64,000 nucleotides of DNA from Lineus longissimus (lineage: Eukaryota > Nemertea > Pilidiophora > Heteronemertea > Lineidae): NCBI RefSeq assembly GCF_910592395.1, contig NC_088318.1:2604001-2668000 (forward strand). The letters run 5' to 3'. Positions 1-13,000 of the stretch are shown piece after piece. The position numbers and the translations under genes were made by a program. The notes under the pieces were generated by a model. That model saw only the letters and a program-made list of their open reading frames with translations. It had not been told where the DNA came from and did not search any database. How positions within the stretch are numbered: the first letter of the stretch is position 1; the number at the start of each line of letters is the position of its first letter.

Positions 1-992
1 CATGTTCAATCAAGGACTACACAATTAGGCACAGTCTGATCCTCCAATGTCCGGCCAACCTCCGAGTCCTGCTGCATCCGTTTCAAACCTGATGTACTAT
101 TAGCAGATGTTAACGATATCGTTGCGCGCGCTTAGGAAGCCAGCACCCTCGAGGTCACCGGTTACTGAACTCCAATCATAACACACTGTGATCGAACACT
201 CCGAACTTGGACCCTTGCCACCGTAAGTTGTGATCGACTCGGAATCCTGATTTGCATGTATAAAGTGATACGTAAGCTACTCCTCATATACCAATGACGT
301 GATGTAGCCTATTGTCGTGACCGCATGGTGTTGACATCGCAGAGAGATCCTGGGAAGGTCGCCATGTGAAGGTTCGCACGATAAAACAGACTCGACACGT
401 TCAGTCAGGTACAGGTGTCTTTAATAACTCAATGGAGGAACTGCAAATATAATAGAAGTGGGATTACAATTCAATCAACATATCTAACACAGATCAATGA
501 CTCCACACTATATCATCCTTATTACAATACATCAAACAGCCAAGCACCAGGCTTATATCATCATAATCAAACTATATCAAACAGCCTAGAAACCAGGCTT
601 ATCATCCAAATCACAATATATCAAACAGCCTAGAAACCAGGCTTATCATCCGAATCACAATATATCAAACAGCCTAGAAACCAGGCTTATCATCTGAATC
701 ACAATATATCAAACACGAATACAATGTTAACTTTTGAACAAACTTACCCCACAACTTCGTTCTACCATAATATACATCCTACCATTCTAAACTCCACCCT
801 AATACTGACTAAAGCTAAAACTCCAACCTTAAAACCTACTTAAAACATATTTACACAACAACGCACTCACCCAATAACTCAGTCACACAATAGCACCATT
901 CAACTCTTAAAATTACCCTATATACACCATTCAACTATTACAACACCATAATTATTCACCATGGTCGGTCATCGGTCAATTCGTTACAACCG
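1..992. other. Non-coding left edge with a short tandem repeat
   Basis: No coding exon is recognisable here. Positions 720-960 are strongly A/C-rich on this strand and low in complexity. The only ordered structure is a repeat of about 44 bp at about 533-715, listed separately. The segment leads into the Ty3/Gypsy remnant, so it may be leftover retroelement sequence, but no RT, RNase H or protease motif is visible. It probably lies in an intron of the RNF213-like gene, because that gene's first visible exon opens with a splice acceptor. Confidence 0.4.
533..715. repeat. 44-bp minisatellite, about 4 copies
   Basis: Four head-to-tail copies of a unit of about 44 bp share the core caaacagcctagaaaccagg followed by cttatcatcc and aatcacaatatat. 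The first copy is the most diverged (agccaagcaccagg). The last three copies differ by one or two bases. No coding potential is inferred. Confidence 0.8.
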
Positions 993-3131
993 GTGGCACC
1001 ACCAGTGTCAGTGATTCCATTTGTTCTCCAACAGAATGACAAATCTCAATCATCAACCAAGGTTGTTGATGAACCTAGGCTCATTGATTCCGCTCTTCCT
1101 CCATCTTCTGTCGTTGAAGAGTATTCAGATGATATTTTAGATCTCCTGGTTAGACCCACACCATTGGTTCCAAGGATTGATAGCATGCATACCAAGCATG
1201 TCCCTGATCAGGCATCTCTGAATAAGGTATTGAAGATCATCAGACGCAAGGTGATTCGGGATTACAATCTCCCTATTGAGGCACAACAGCTTAGTACAGC
1301 ACAACAGACATCTCCGTATTTTAAACCCATCTATGATTACTTAGTCCATGATATCTTGCCAGCAGATAAGAAAGCTGCTAGGGTTTTAGCATCAAATCTG
1401 AGCAGTATCTGACTTTCAATGGCATTCTGTTCAGGATTTTCTTTCCCACCAATTCTGAGAATTTCTGTTTTCAATTGGCAGTTCCGGAAAAGTATATAGA
1501 TACCATCATAGGCCAACATCATGGCTCAGGTTTGCTTCTGGGACATGGAGGATGTACCAGAACTTATCTCACCATTAGGAAAAATTTCTATTTTCCATCT
1601 ATGTTCCAACGCATTGTCTCGTATATTCAATCATGTGATAGGTGTCAGCAACTTAAGGGAAAGTCTGATACTACGCGGACATTTCATGAACGCATTCCAG
1701 CCAGTTTTGAACCATTCAAGACCATTAGTATGGATTTCAAATCCATGCCCACATCTCCATCAGGTTACCGTCATATGCTAGTGGTGACATATGCCATGAC
1801 CAGGTTTGTTGTGGCCGTCCCACTAAAGACAATTGACGCCCCCACTGTTTGTGAAGCCCTTCTCCAGAAGGTGATTACTCTGTTTGGCGTCCCATCTGTA
1901 ATTGTGTCAGATGCAGCAGCATCTCTCACCGGTCATCTTGTTGAATTACTGTGTGCGACACTTGGCATTCAATTCAGAAGCTTGTCTCTGTAGAAATCAT
2001 GGTAGTCTTATGGCTGAACGGCAAATCAAATCCATTGCCGACCTCATCAAAGCAAATCTCCTTGAGTATGGTGTTTCTTGGACTCAATTCGTGTCCACAG
2101 CAGTGTACACATACAATTCATTTTCAAGTGCTCACTTGGGAGGTACCTCTCCTTTCTATTTGCTCTTCTTGCGTGAACCAGCTGATTTGTCCACTTTGAA
2201 TTTCAAACCATGTCTAGGTCTCTCACGGTCACATGCTGAGTTATGTCCAACATCTGCGAAAGAAATTTCAGAATGTGTCCAAATGTATGCTACAGCTCCA
2301 AGAGCACCAGCAACTGTCTCAAAATGCCAAGATTGCTAACAAACTTCAGAAATCTCCCATCTATGCTGAAGGTCAGTTGGTTTATCTACATAAACCCAAC
2401 ACTACAGGGATGACAGCCAACACAAGAAAGTTTAAGACTCTTTGGGTTGGCCCATTTGTTATACACCAGGTTTTGGATAGGACACACTATATCATAGCAG
2501 ATTTGAAGGGAAACATCATTCCTGATATCTTCAATTTTGCAAGGTTGAAACCAGCATTTTTGAGGGCCACAGGTCAGAAAAATGTAGCACATCTCCAGCA
2601 GTTGCAAAACTTGCTTCATAAGGCAGACAAGGCACAGGATGAGAAAGCTGTGCATGCTGCTTATGCTTTGGATTTCACTGATGAGACAGGTTCCGCTCAT
2701 GACTCCACCACCTATAGAAGCGACATCTATGCCTCACAGGCTGAACTTTGTGATTTGAATATTCATTTGTCTCATGCCGAGGGTAACCATGGCATGATTG
2801 CACCCTATGTGTTGTCCACTTAAAGCAACAGGATGATTTGTCTAGGCTCACTTGGCAATCTCCCTCAGAGTTTGATTACACCACTTTGAAAGGTGCGCGT
2901 TTCAAGAATGGATGCCTAGAACTCTTGCTCTCTGTGCCTTTTGGGCAGAAACAGTTTAGCTATTGGTGGTCACCTCAATTTGAACCACATGTTGTCAGCA
3001 TTGTCCAGTTTGTGCTAAGTGCCAAGGATATACGATGTACAGGGTGTCCCATCCCGTTAAAAATGTTCAAAGATAAGACCATTCATGATAAGTCACATAT
3101 TTTGGCGAAAAGCCAAGAGAAAAGTGATTAG
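993..3131 (+). mobile_element. Degenerate Ty3/Gypsy-type retrotransposon remnant (integrase end of pol)
   Basis: This is a broken C-terminal pol segment. About 1511-1670 encodes the integrase HHCC zinc-binding module (paired His, then SCDRCQQLKG). About 1720-1960 encodes the start of the rve catalytic core, with the first acidic residue in SMDFKSM and the second in VSDAAAS, where the usual SDxGxxF is eroded. After a frame change near 1975-1990 the core resumes with the Glu-containing MAERQIKSIADLI. A GPY/F-like module (VGPFVI) lies near 2440-2465. Further frame changes or stops occur near 1400, near 2230-2330 and at 2821-2838. No RT, RNase H or protease lies upstream and no LTR pair is evident. 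In intact elements integrase inserts the cDNA into host DNA; this copy cannot encode a working protein. It probably sits in an intron. Confidence 0.8.
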
Positions 3132-3830
3132 ACGACAATTTATTGAGAATATGGTTTGTTTTTAAAACATCTCAAGTGGTTTCTTGTTGTCGTTGTTATG
3201 GTAATGATGTCATTTGGTGTTTGCAACAAGACGTTGCTATATTGCTTATCAAAACAAATCTTTACGAGAATAATTATTTCACCCTCATTGCTATTTTTAT
3301 AAAAGCTAGTGAGTTGTTAGTTGGATAATTGTAGAAACATCTATTAGCTATAGATGTGATTTTTTTTTCTACTTGTCTTCATTGAAGCTTTGTGCAACAG
3401 TATTCTGTCTATTGAACAGTTTTCCAGTTTGAATACTTTATTTTAAATACTTCATTTTATTGGATGTTTGTACGGCTACATGTTAGCAAAGCCAACTCTC
3501 ATCAGTCTTGGGACTGATTTATTTTCGTGATGGGTTTCTGTCTCCAAGCAGTGCTTGTGGCAATTGCTGTTTCGAGACAGCTCACACAATAGTGTATGAT
3601 TTAAGCAATTTGGATACTTTTGCGACAACAATATTTTTTTTCATTGAGGTTTTGTAAATACGCGTGTCATCCAGAAGTTCTTCGAGTTAAACTTTATTTT
3701 TCACAGTTTTCAGATGCCTCGTCGACCGGTCCAGTCATTTTCGCAATATTCCCAGCAGAGGTTCCGACACTTCATTGTATCATTGCATATTTTAACATGC
3801 TGTTTAGCATGAGATTAATGATTCAATGTA
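3132..3830. other. AT-rich spacer
   Basis: AT-rich DNA between the Gypsy remnant and the pogo-like MITE, with several T runs. I see no exon, RNA gene or repeat that can be supported. It may contain the 3' end of the retroelement, but no polypurine tract or LTR end is convincing. Confidence 0.4.
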
Positions 3831-4440
3831 CAGTGGAATCCCGGTAACATGACCACTCATGGGACCGTGGTCTGAGTGGTCGTGTTACCGGGGTGGTCGT
3901 GTTAGTGAAGTTGGGAATCCCCAGACGAAATACATGATTATTTTTCCCGCCAAAATTGCCGACTGCATGGCGTGTGTACGCTGTACTACCATAGCAACGC
4001 TGCCTGATTGAGATTATGCACGCTCCAAAGTTTTGTTATCATGCCTCGCAAGAACAATAAAATTACATGTTACATTCTCAGAATGAGTTAGAAAAGGTAA
4101 TTTTGTAACTCATACCGGCAAAATCACATTGTATTTTTTGTTTTCATATGTATTCCCATGGCCATTGTCCCCGTCTCAACAAAGCTTGGCAGCGAGGTGC
4201 TAATTACTATGCCGCGGTCGCGACCGATTACGGCAATTAGGCCTGGTGGTCGGGTTAGCGGGGTTGATTTTCAGTTTGGGACCGGCCAAGCCAGTGGTCG
4301 CGGTCGGGGTACCGGGGTGGTCGTCTTAGCGGGGGTCTCTTAATGGTAATTAGAGAGGAAACCATTCGGGACCAGAGAATCGTGGTCGCGTTGGCGGGGT
4401 GGTCACGTTACTGAGGTGGTCGCCAACCGGGGTTCCACTG
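3831..4440. mobile_element. pogo/Tigger-like MITE flanked by TA
   Basis: The ends form imperfect terminal inverted repeats of about 28 bp: CAGTGGAATCCCGGTAAC on the left and, reverse-complemented, CAGTGGAACCCCGGTTGG on the right. Both ends are directly flanked by TA (3829-3830 and 4441-4442), the target duplication of Tc1/mariner-superfamily elements. CAGTGGAA-type termini are common in pogo/Tigger elements. Inside both ends are several copies of a motif like ggtggtcgtgttagcgggg, typical of subterminal transposase-binding repeats. No transposase is encoded, so this 610-bp copy is non-autonomous. Confidence 0.8.
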
Positions 4441-4739
4441 TATAATATATTGTAACCTTATGATCATACTTTGTCATGAATGAAGTGGCCATTCATTAGT
4501 AAGTGGAACAAAATACAAATATTGTAACTAAGTTCGGCCGCTGGCTGAACACTGTTGGGAACCCCGAACCATATGATGTGATTTAAGTTCATTCGCTGCA
4601 TGAACACCTCGTTTAAAGCCTTATTATCATTGATTGTACCCCATTCAACAATACTATGTGTTAAGCCAAAGTCATATTCCTCTAATTGTTTTTAAAAAAA
4701 TATTTTAACTTCGTAAAATATTTTACCAGTTCCGCGGGA
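4441..4739. other. Short spacer between MITE and LTR-like block
   Basis: About 300 bp of AT-rich sequence with no recognisable gene or repeat. It separates the pogo-like MITE from the LTR-like block. Confidence 0.35.
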
Positions 4740-5243
4740 TGTTGTATAGTAATTGTAAAACCTTTCTTATGAGTAGCACTGTAATGTGTAATTCTTGCAA
4801 TTAAGTGTGCGGGATTATTGGAATTGGGTTCAGATAAGATACCTGTGGATAATCGTGGAAAATTCCCACGGTCTACTTTTAATCCTCCATTCTCCCCAGC
4901 GTGATCAATTTCGTGATCAATTACGTCAGTATTGATGCGGCTCCTCATTGGATGGAGACGCATTGACGTTGCCCCCTGATTGGTGCAGACAAAGCTGCGC
5001 GTGAATACAAAACAGCTGTCCGCACGCTCTCGGCAGAGAGAGATGGAGAGAGAGAGAGAGAGAGAGTTATTCCAGTCTCCCGAGTATTTCTAGTCACGTG
5101 CACGAATCGTCATCCCAACGAACTATTTTATCAATTATGACTTTGGTGTGTACAATTTTGTGAAGCAGTGTCAGAATAAAGGATCCGAACGTTAGAAGGC
5201 AAATTCAGGACTTCTTACTTTTGTAACCTGTGCAAATACAACA
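4740..5243 (+). repeat. Solo-LTR-like block, copy 1
   Basis: About 500 bp that recurs in reverse orientation at 23718-24237 with high similarity over the whole length. In this orientation it begins TGTTGTATAGTAATTG and ends near AAATACAACA, matching the TG...CA termini of retroviral-type LTRs. Near the end it contains AATAAA (cagaataaagg), as an LTR R region would. A (GA)n run lies at about 5035-5067. I could not find a matching target-site duplication, so the solo-LTR reading is an inference; a non-autonomous element of another class is possible. Confidence 0.6.
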
Positions 5244-5430
5244 CTGGCTCACCGAAAATAGTTGAGGGAGTTTTTTATCATAGCCTAAATGAAACCACAA
5301 TACATGTTCACATTTCTGGTGGTAGTATAAGGCTATTTTTGTTTATCATTTTCACCACTGTCACGTACCGTCTGCTAAAACAGCTAAACATTATTGAATT
5401 GATATTTGATTCATTTGATGAAATCTTCAG

Positions 5431-7045
5431 ATCCTAACAAAAACGTTGAAGGCCGCCTTCCGCGAGACTCGCCGCGACATTGACACAGAAGGTAACGACC
5501 TCTATGGACAGCTGACGATTCCAAAGCTTCATCTGACATTCATGAAGTTCCATGAGCGCTTCGAGCACTTTATTCAGGCGTGCGTCGTCTGGAAGGAATG
5601 TGTTGCTTGGCTGAAGAAGGAGCCGGGTCATGAACTGAATACAACCCGAACCGAGATGGTAGGTTTCTGTCGATCCCGTGTGTCAATCTGAGTAATACAT
5701 GTAGCTATTAGCTGCATTATGATGTAAGGTGTAATGTCCCAATAGGGCCGTTTGGATGGACCAAACCCATCTAGATGATCTGGGTTGGTCTAGACTGATG
5801 TAGGCACGCACGAATGTGATCTGGTCTGGTTGGATGTTCATACTTACGTTGTTACAAGACCTACGTCAATCATGACGCGGTTGGCGATGTGATCTGGTCT
5901 GGTTTGTTTTGGTCCTTTGTAAACGATCCTAATGACTACATCTTTGACCCAGAAGAATTACGTCCCAAGCTACTCAGAAGGAGTCTTTTGCTTGTCAAGG
6001 ATCAAATACCTGGGTTTATGTCTCATTCAAAGGACACAACAAGAGCAATAAGGGAGTTGTCCAAGGCCACAAGCAATGTGATGTGTCCATTGTTGAAATT
6101 ACAATGTTTGGATTATTAGTCCAACAGTTTAGTCACAAGAACCTCCAGCCCCTTGGCATTGAATGAGTTTCCTGTGCTCCACTGATCAATGATCTGCCTC
6201 TTTTCAGACACTTGATGTGAACATTCTTGTAAAGATGGTCGACTACATCAGTTCGTTGGATGAGAAACTCAACTCGCTCAAAGGCCGCCAAGAATGGAGC
6301 GAAACCGTCAAGAAATTCAAACCTGTGATTGACAGAATCCTGCATTCTAAATATACAATTGGTCCAATCAGCCAGCAGTACATGCAAAAGTACAGGTAGG
6401 CCTTCTGAACTAGATAGTTCATTGATTTGATCTCAAACTAGAGAGTGTGACCAAAGTTGAGGCATGATATCATTGGACCAGTATTTCGTTTCAGGAGGCT
6501 TGCATCATGACGCTTTGGACTTATTTACCAGTCCGCCATTCTGAAATTAATGATCCGAATTTTGTCTTTTCCTCTGTAGGCCTTTATGGATGCGTATTTG
6601 CGTGATTCAGCTGTTCATAGACCACGTCTGTCCTCCCCACATCAAGGAAGAGGAGGGGCGTGTCGATTCCATCAGGCCACTCTGGATCGTAAGCTTCATT
6701 CACCTTAACATTTGCAGTTTGGAAATGTATTTGTGCCACTTTTGCAGCAACAGTGTTTAAATTGAATTTCACACTACCAGCGATTATTTCCACTCATGCA
6801 CAGGTCTGGTCCAGAATTTGAAATATCATTGTGTAGATGCATGAAGTTTATCGGTATTTGAAATTTGATGATTATTTCACAGTCTCCATTTCACAGCATT
6901 CTAATTTGACTTTCTGGTGACTAGTTTATATTTCAATATTTCAGTTCCTCAGAGAAGAGGTGAACTTCCGTACGCCAAAGTCACTGACGAAGGTAGCTAC
7001 GTTCTTGAGATCCTGCAAGTTCAACGCAGTCAAGAAAATCTACAA
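5431..7045 (+). CDS. RNF213: RNF213-like: four exons N-terminal to the RING
   Basis: Exons 5431-5658, 6208-6395, 6580-6688 and 6945-7045 encode about 209 residues leading into the RING. They look helical and rich in charged and aromatic residues (for example HLTFMKFHERFEHFIQACVV and MRICVIQLFIDHVCPP). The acceptor CAG before ATC at 5431 shows that the open frame continues from an upstream exon outside the window or beyond the 5' repeats. Assignment to the hinge/E3-shell part preceding the RING rests on continuity with the RING exon rather than on a recognised domain. Confidence 0.8.
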
Positions 7046-10000
7046 GTATGTCTCTTAAACGAAATGTCTTGTGCTCGTTTTATGGAATATTTTCTCTTTA
7101 ACTAGCATTCATTTTGTCGTTAGTTGCCTCATATTCCTTCCGTCCTTTTTCCTCCAGGATCAACTCAAAATGTATCGCATGTGAAGAGCCAATGAAGGAC
7201 CCTATGATACTCCCCTGCAAACACGACATCTGTCGAACATGCTTACAGGACCAAATCGATGTTGACCAAAGGGAATGCCTCAGATGTAAGGCAGTTATAC
7301 CTGAAGACTTCGTAGCTCCTGAGAGAGGGGCAAATAGGTAGGTTGACACCTAGGTTAATCTTATGTTTGCCTGGTTTTGTAACAAGATTGACTTCCATTG
7401 AGCGTTTCTACTATTCGTCTTGTGCTTATTGATAATATCATTGGCTTGGTGATTTTCGGCCGGAATGCTTTCAGGGTTTAGGCCGCTCTCCTTGGTTCCC
7501 TGCCCTCAAAGTTAAAAAGCCGAGCTCTATCATACTGATCTCACTGGCGTTATTTTGCCCTCCAAGTACTCAATCATAAAACCTTGCAGACGTACTATAG
7601 AACTCAGCAGACGCTAAACACAGCAATGTTTGGCTTCCCAAATTTACCTTTGCAGTGTTTCTCTCAAACTTTTCAGGAAGGCTGACGAATCCTACAACCG
7701 ATATATCTGCGCCTGCAACGAGTTCTTCATGGACCTTGTCTCCCAGCTGTGTTTTGCCGAAGACCAACCGCCAACCCAGGAAGTCATCAAAATCCTCATG
7801 TCATACGTCATCCACGAGCCCAAACGTGTCGGGATGCGTTCACATACAAAGGAGTTGACTGTTTACGGCGAGTGCATTGACCCAACCCCCGTGCTTCGAT
7901 CGCTCCTGTTACAGCTCTTACTCCGATACAGCTCGAATGACGTCTGCGATCACCTCCAGTACTTCTTTAAGCGTTCTCAGGGTCTCCTGAAAGATCCGGG
8001 ACATATCGTCGAGTTGTCTCTCCTCTGTGCTCGCTGCTTCGAGGTGAGTCTGTTTATCATAATCTCGGTGAAATTTGTATTCATTGCTCGGTTGTTGAAG
8101 GTCGTGTTACTTACTTGGTTACTTGGTAAGTGTATTCCTCCTCTTAGGCCGGAGAAGCTCTGTACATTTCCCAGTAGGGTAGTCATTCTTCTTCCCTTTT
8201 TCGTTAATTTCCAAGTAGAACTTCATCAACAGGAGAATACTTACTTACTTAGTCCTCTTCGTGCCTAGAGGGCAGTGGGCGCATAAGGCTTCAATTTTCA
8301 TTCTTCACCTTGTCTTGTGAAAGTGCAAACTTCATTATATTTACATTTTTGCCTGATTTCAGGATTCTTATCACAGCCACTGTGGCTTGCAGCCTGGGAA
8401 TGCCTTGAAGACCAGGGTCGAGTTTGCCACAAGATGCATGGAAGCGGCTGAAAAAGACATTGGCACCAATGCCCTCGACATTAGAAAGGTCGAAGCAATC
8501 GCCAAGACCAGATTCGGAATGAGCGTGGCTGCCAAAATGATGAACAGGATTCATATATTGAAAGAGGAGAATCATGACGTGCACGCTGCCAGACGACTGT
8601 GGGATGTGGCCAAGCGACTCTCGGAATCAAGCAATTCAAAGTGGCCGAGGTTGTTTCTCGTGAAGCAGCTCTGCAGAAATTATGGGATGGAGAGCTTGGA
8701 CACCGTCTCGCAGCTCCGCCATCTGGCCTGGGTGATGCCCGATGAAGCTCGGGGCAGAGATGATAACGGGGTTGATAGGTTCATCCTGTTTGGTGCACAG
8801 TACAAGACCATACGTGACGAGGTGGCTGCTGTCATTTTAGGGGGCTCAGTTGAGGATTTTAGGGGGAAATGTCAAGTACGTTGTTCTTCTTCTCATTAGA
8901 ATACTTTAAGAAGGTCTCTTGCAGAAACGTCAGAAGTGAAAATTACCCTTGGTTCGACTACCGGTCGAGTTGCTACTTGGTTCCCCTACTGGTCGACTTC
9001 AAAAGAGCATCTTCTGGTTGCTCCTTGAAACCCCTGATTGATTTCTGTGGAGAGCGAGTAATAATATGATATCCCAAAAGCGCTTTGAACAGGGAAACAT
9101 GGAGAAGCACTGTATAGGAACTCAATATCATTATTGATATTGATATTATTATTACCTACTTTTGAGTAAATGTGGTTAGTTGGTTGTTAAAGCTAAACCT
9201 CTACTTCTTCTTTTGCATTGTTTCTTGAATTTCGGTTGTTACAGGGATTGAATGGCAACAAGCAGGTTAAGGAGGTCTCCTGTCTGTTGGCCCTGCATCG
9301 TGAGGTCTACACGCGCAACTTGTTTGAACCGAATGTTGCCCAAAGAATTACAGATCAGGTATGTCTTTTACAGGGTTTTTTCAGGTGGGTGAGGTTTTGC
9401 TGACAAGATGGGTGAGGTTTTGCTGACAAGATGGGTGAGGTTTTGCTGACAAGATGGGTGAGGTTTTGCTGACAAGATGGGTGAGGTTTGCTGACAAGAT
9501 GGGTGAGGTTTTGCTGACAAGATGGGTGAGGTTTTGCTGACAAGATGGGTGAGGTTTTGCTGACAAGATGGGTGAGGTTTTGCTGACAAGATGGGTACGG
9601 TTTTGCTGACAAGATGGGTACGGTTTTGCTGACAAGATGGGTGAGGTTTTGCTGACAAGATGGGTGAGGTTTTGCTGACAAGATGGGTGAGGTTTTGCTG
9701 ACAAGATGGGTGAGGTTTTGTTGACAAGATGGGTGAGGTTTTGCTGACAAGATGGGTGAGGCTTTGCTCGAACTAATGTTAATGTTATTCGATGTTACCA
9801 AGCCTGGTATCAGGTTCCTACAAAAGATTGGTTATGTATTGTAACTTTAAAGGTTTGAATAAGAATGGCTCTAGAAGTTTAGCAGATCATTTGGTGAATA
9901 TATCTCGCATGATATTGGGCAATTTCTTAATGTTTGCATCAATAAAGGATGATGTTTGAGTTATCATTTCTCCTTTTCTTTGTCTCAGACCATCGACAAC

Positions 10001-13000
10001 ATGCAGAATGTGTGTATGAACCAGGCATTCATAAACAACAAGGTATGTCTTCTTCCAACATCGGGGAATGCCCAGCCTCACTCCATCAAAGTCGTCATGT
10101 CATCAGACACCTTCTTAGTCTTAATTTGTGTTGATATGTCTTAAATCAGCATGCTTTTCTATAAACTTCCCCCAAAAAAGAAGTAAAAATCAGTTGGTTT
10201 TCATCTTTAAAAGTCAGAAAAAGGATAGGTAATTTCGAGTCTTGGGTACCATTTTGTGATTTTTCCCTCTCACTTTCCAGCAAGCAGTGGTTGATACCCT
10301 CGAAAAGGTCAAATCAAACAAAATAGGCCCTGAACCAGTGGAAGCCGACAAAATGACAAAGGATGTGTGGGATCTCTTGGTGCAGACGACTCTGGTCATG
10401 CAGTCCTTGAAGGAGACACCCCTCCTCAAGCCCTTCAAGGTCATGGCCTCCCAGGCCGGGAGGATGAAAGATGCGTTTCTGCCGGTGATGCCTCATGATC
10501 ATCTGGAGGAAACTCGTGCGGCTCTGCTTGCGGCCACGAGAGGTGGTGGCGATGAAAATCCTGTCTTCTACTCCTGTAGTCGAGGTCACCCGTACGTCAT
10601 TGGAAATGTAAGTAATATGTGTAGAAGCTACTGTAAATGCTAAATTTAAGGTCTGCAGAATTTTTTGTCGCAGCAGTAAATGAAATGAAATGTATGTTCT
10701 TATACAGTACTTAGTACTGTACAAGTGTTCTGTCTCAAGTGGTTTATAACTATTTGAGAGCTGAAAACCAGAAGCCTTTCTGTTGAAAATGTGGAGTACA
10801 CATTTTGCACTACTGTGCCATCAAAGTTGCCACAGATATTTCTGGCTTTACAATATTAACCTTTTTACCAAAATGGTGATTGTTGTTCAGTGTCGTTGCG
10901 AATTACAACATGTTAGTTATAAACATCTGCTCAAAAAAAAGCTTTTTTCTGCCAAAAAACCCTCAAGCTTGTAAAGTTATACGCAAATTTGCATGAAAAA
11001 TATTCAGTTAAAGATGGTGCTTGGGATGAAAATGTCTTTTCTTTGATTTTTGGCTCACCGTAGGGGAGTCTATGTAATACCGCAGTGTCCGTCGTCGTCC
11101 GTCGACCGTCGTCCGTCGTCCGTCGTCGGTCTTCCGTCGTCCGTCGTCGTATCCTATTTCAAAAACAGTGGCACGTTTCTTAACCGCTAGGGCTATGAAC
11201 TTGAAACTTTGTACACAGCACCCCCTAGGTCAGGTGACCTCTGACACTGAATTTCAGTCCGATCTGATTCTCAACTTGGCCACCAGGGGGCCAAATGTCG
11301 ATATCTAAAAAGTGTGATATCTCGCTTATTAGTGACTTGTTTTCGATGAAACTTGTCTTGTAGCAAATATACATCTTATATCATACGGATTTTTAATTTG
11401 ACCTACTTTTCAAGTTCACAGAGGTCATATGGCATAAATTGGCCGATAGAGTGTAAACTATGGCACGTTTCTTAACCACTAAAGCTATGAACTTGAAACT
11501 TAGTACATATAACCCCCTATATCACATAGCCTCTGGTGCTGAATTTCAGTTTGATCTGATTCTCAACTTTGCCACCAGGGGGCCAAAAGTGGATATCTAA
11601 AAAGTGTGATATCTCGCTTATAAGTGACTTGTTTTCGATAAAATTTTTATGGTAGGTACTCTTAGGAAGAATACATCACATGTTTTACGGGTTTTCAATT
11701 TGACCTACTTTTCAAGGTCACAGAGGTCATATGGCGTGAATTGGCCGTTAGAGTGTAAACTATGGCACGTTTCTTAACCAGTAAAGCTATGAACTTGAAA
11801 CTTGGTGCATATAACCCCCTACATCAGATAACCTTTGATGCCGAATTTTGGCCTGATCTGATTCTTTATTCGGCCACCAGGGGGCCATAATGGAAAAAGG
11901 AAGAAGTGCAATATCTTGCTTATTTGAGTGAATTGTTTTCGATAAAATTTTTATGGCAGGGACTTCTAGCAAGGATCAATCAATCAATCAATCAAATATG
12001 ACATTTCTAAAGCGCCCAAATTTGGTGAAAAATTTCACCAACTCTCAGGCGCCTTTGAAATACACTGGAAAAAGGTGTGCTTTTATCATCGTTCCAAAAG
12101 CTGCCTTTGACTCCGCAAGTCTAATGTGTGTGGGCAGCCCATTCCATAGGAGTGGCGCCGCCTTGTAGAAGGATCTGTCACCAAAACGTATGCACTTGGT
12201 GCGTGGCTCCTGTAGAAGGAAAGCGGCATCAGCCCTGAGGGAATAGGCTGACCCACGTCGGCGTTGTACCACATCAGTCAGGTAAGCCGGTGCCGCTCCA
12301 TGGACTGCCTTGTAGGTGAGCAAGAGTATCTTAAACTCAACCCTTGCCTTGACAGGCAGCCAATGGAGCCGCATCAGAACCGGACTGATACGGTCAAACT
12401 TGGGGATCAAGCATGTAACCCTGGCTGCAGCATTCAAAACACGCTGCAACCTACCATACTGCTGTTCCGTGATGCCGTAGAGGAGAGCATTGCAGTAGTC
12501 CAAGTGAGATGTAACAAACGCATGCACCAGGGTTTTGGTGGTGCCGACAGTCAGAAACCCGCGAATCTGACGAATCTTGTAGAGGCCAAAGAAAGCTCTA
12601 GAGCAGACTTTACTGACATGAGTTTTCATCGACATGTGTTCGTCAAAAAAGACACCCAGATTTCTGACTGACGTACTGGTGCTAACTGTCGAGTTCCCCA
12701 CCCTGACTCCGTCAATGCTCACCTTCCCAAGCTGCTGCCTGGAGCCAATCAACATGCATTCTGTCTTAGTGTCATTTATGCAGAGATGGTTGTCAATAAA
12801 CCATGCGCGCGCATCGCGTATGCACCGAACCACTGTCTCCACAGCCCCCTGCACATTTTCGACTGTGACTGGTCTGAATGACATGTACAGCTGGTTATCG
12901 TCAGAGTAACCATGAAATCCAGGGGCATGTAGAGCCAACAGATGGTACAGACGTGATAGGTAAAACAGAAAAAGGACTGGGCCCAGAGAGCTTCCCTGCG

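Noticed and set aside
8180-8290. cttacttacttag-containing stretch as a SINE
   Set aside because: Only a short resemblance to a piece near 15600 (acttacttactaagg); too little to define an element.
9355-9801. Long minus-strand open frames (up to 148 codons) with SAKPHPSCQQN-type repeats
   Set aside because: They are translations of the 23-bp minisatellite, whose period cycles through all frames; no start context, splice sites or homology.
12264-12909. Plus-strand open frames of 91-135 codons
   Set aside because: Antisense shadows of the LINE reverse-transcriptase frame on the minus strand.
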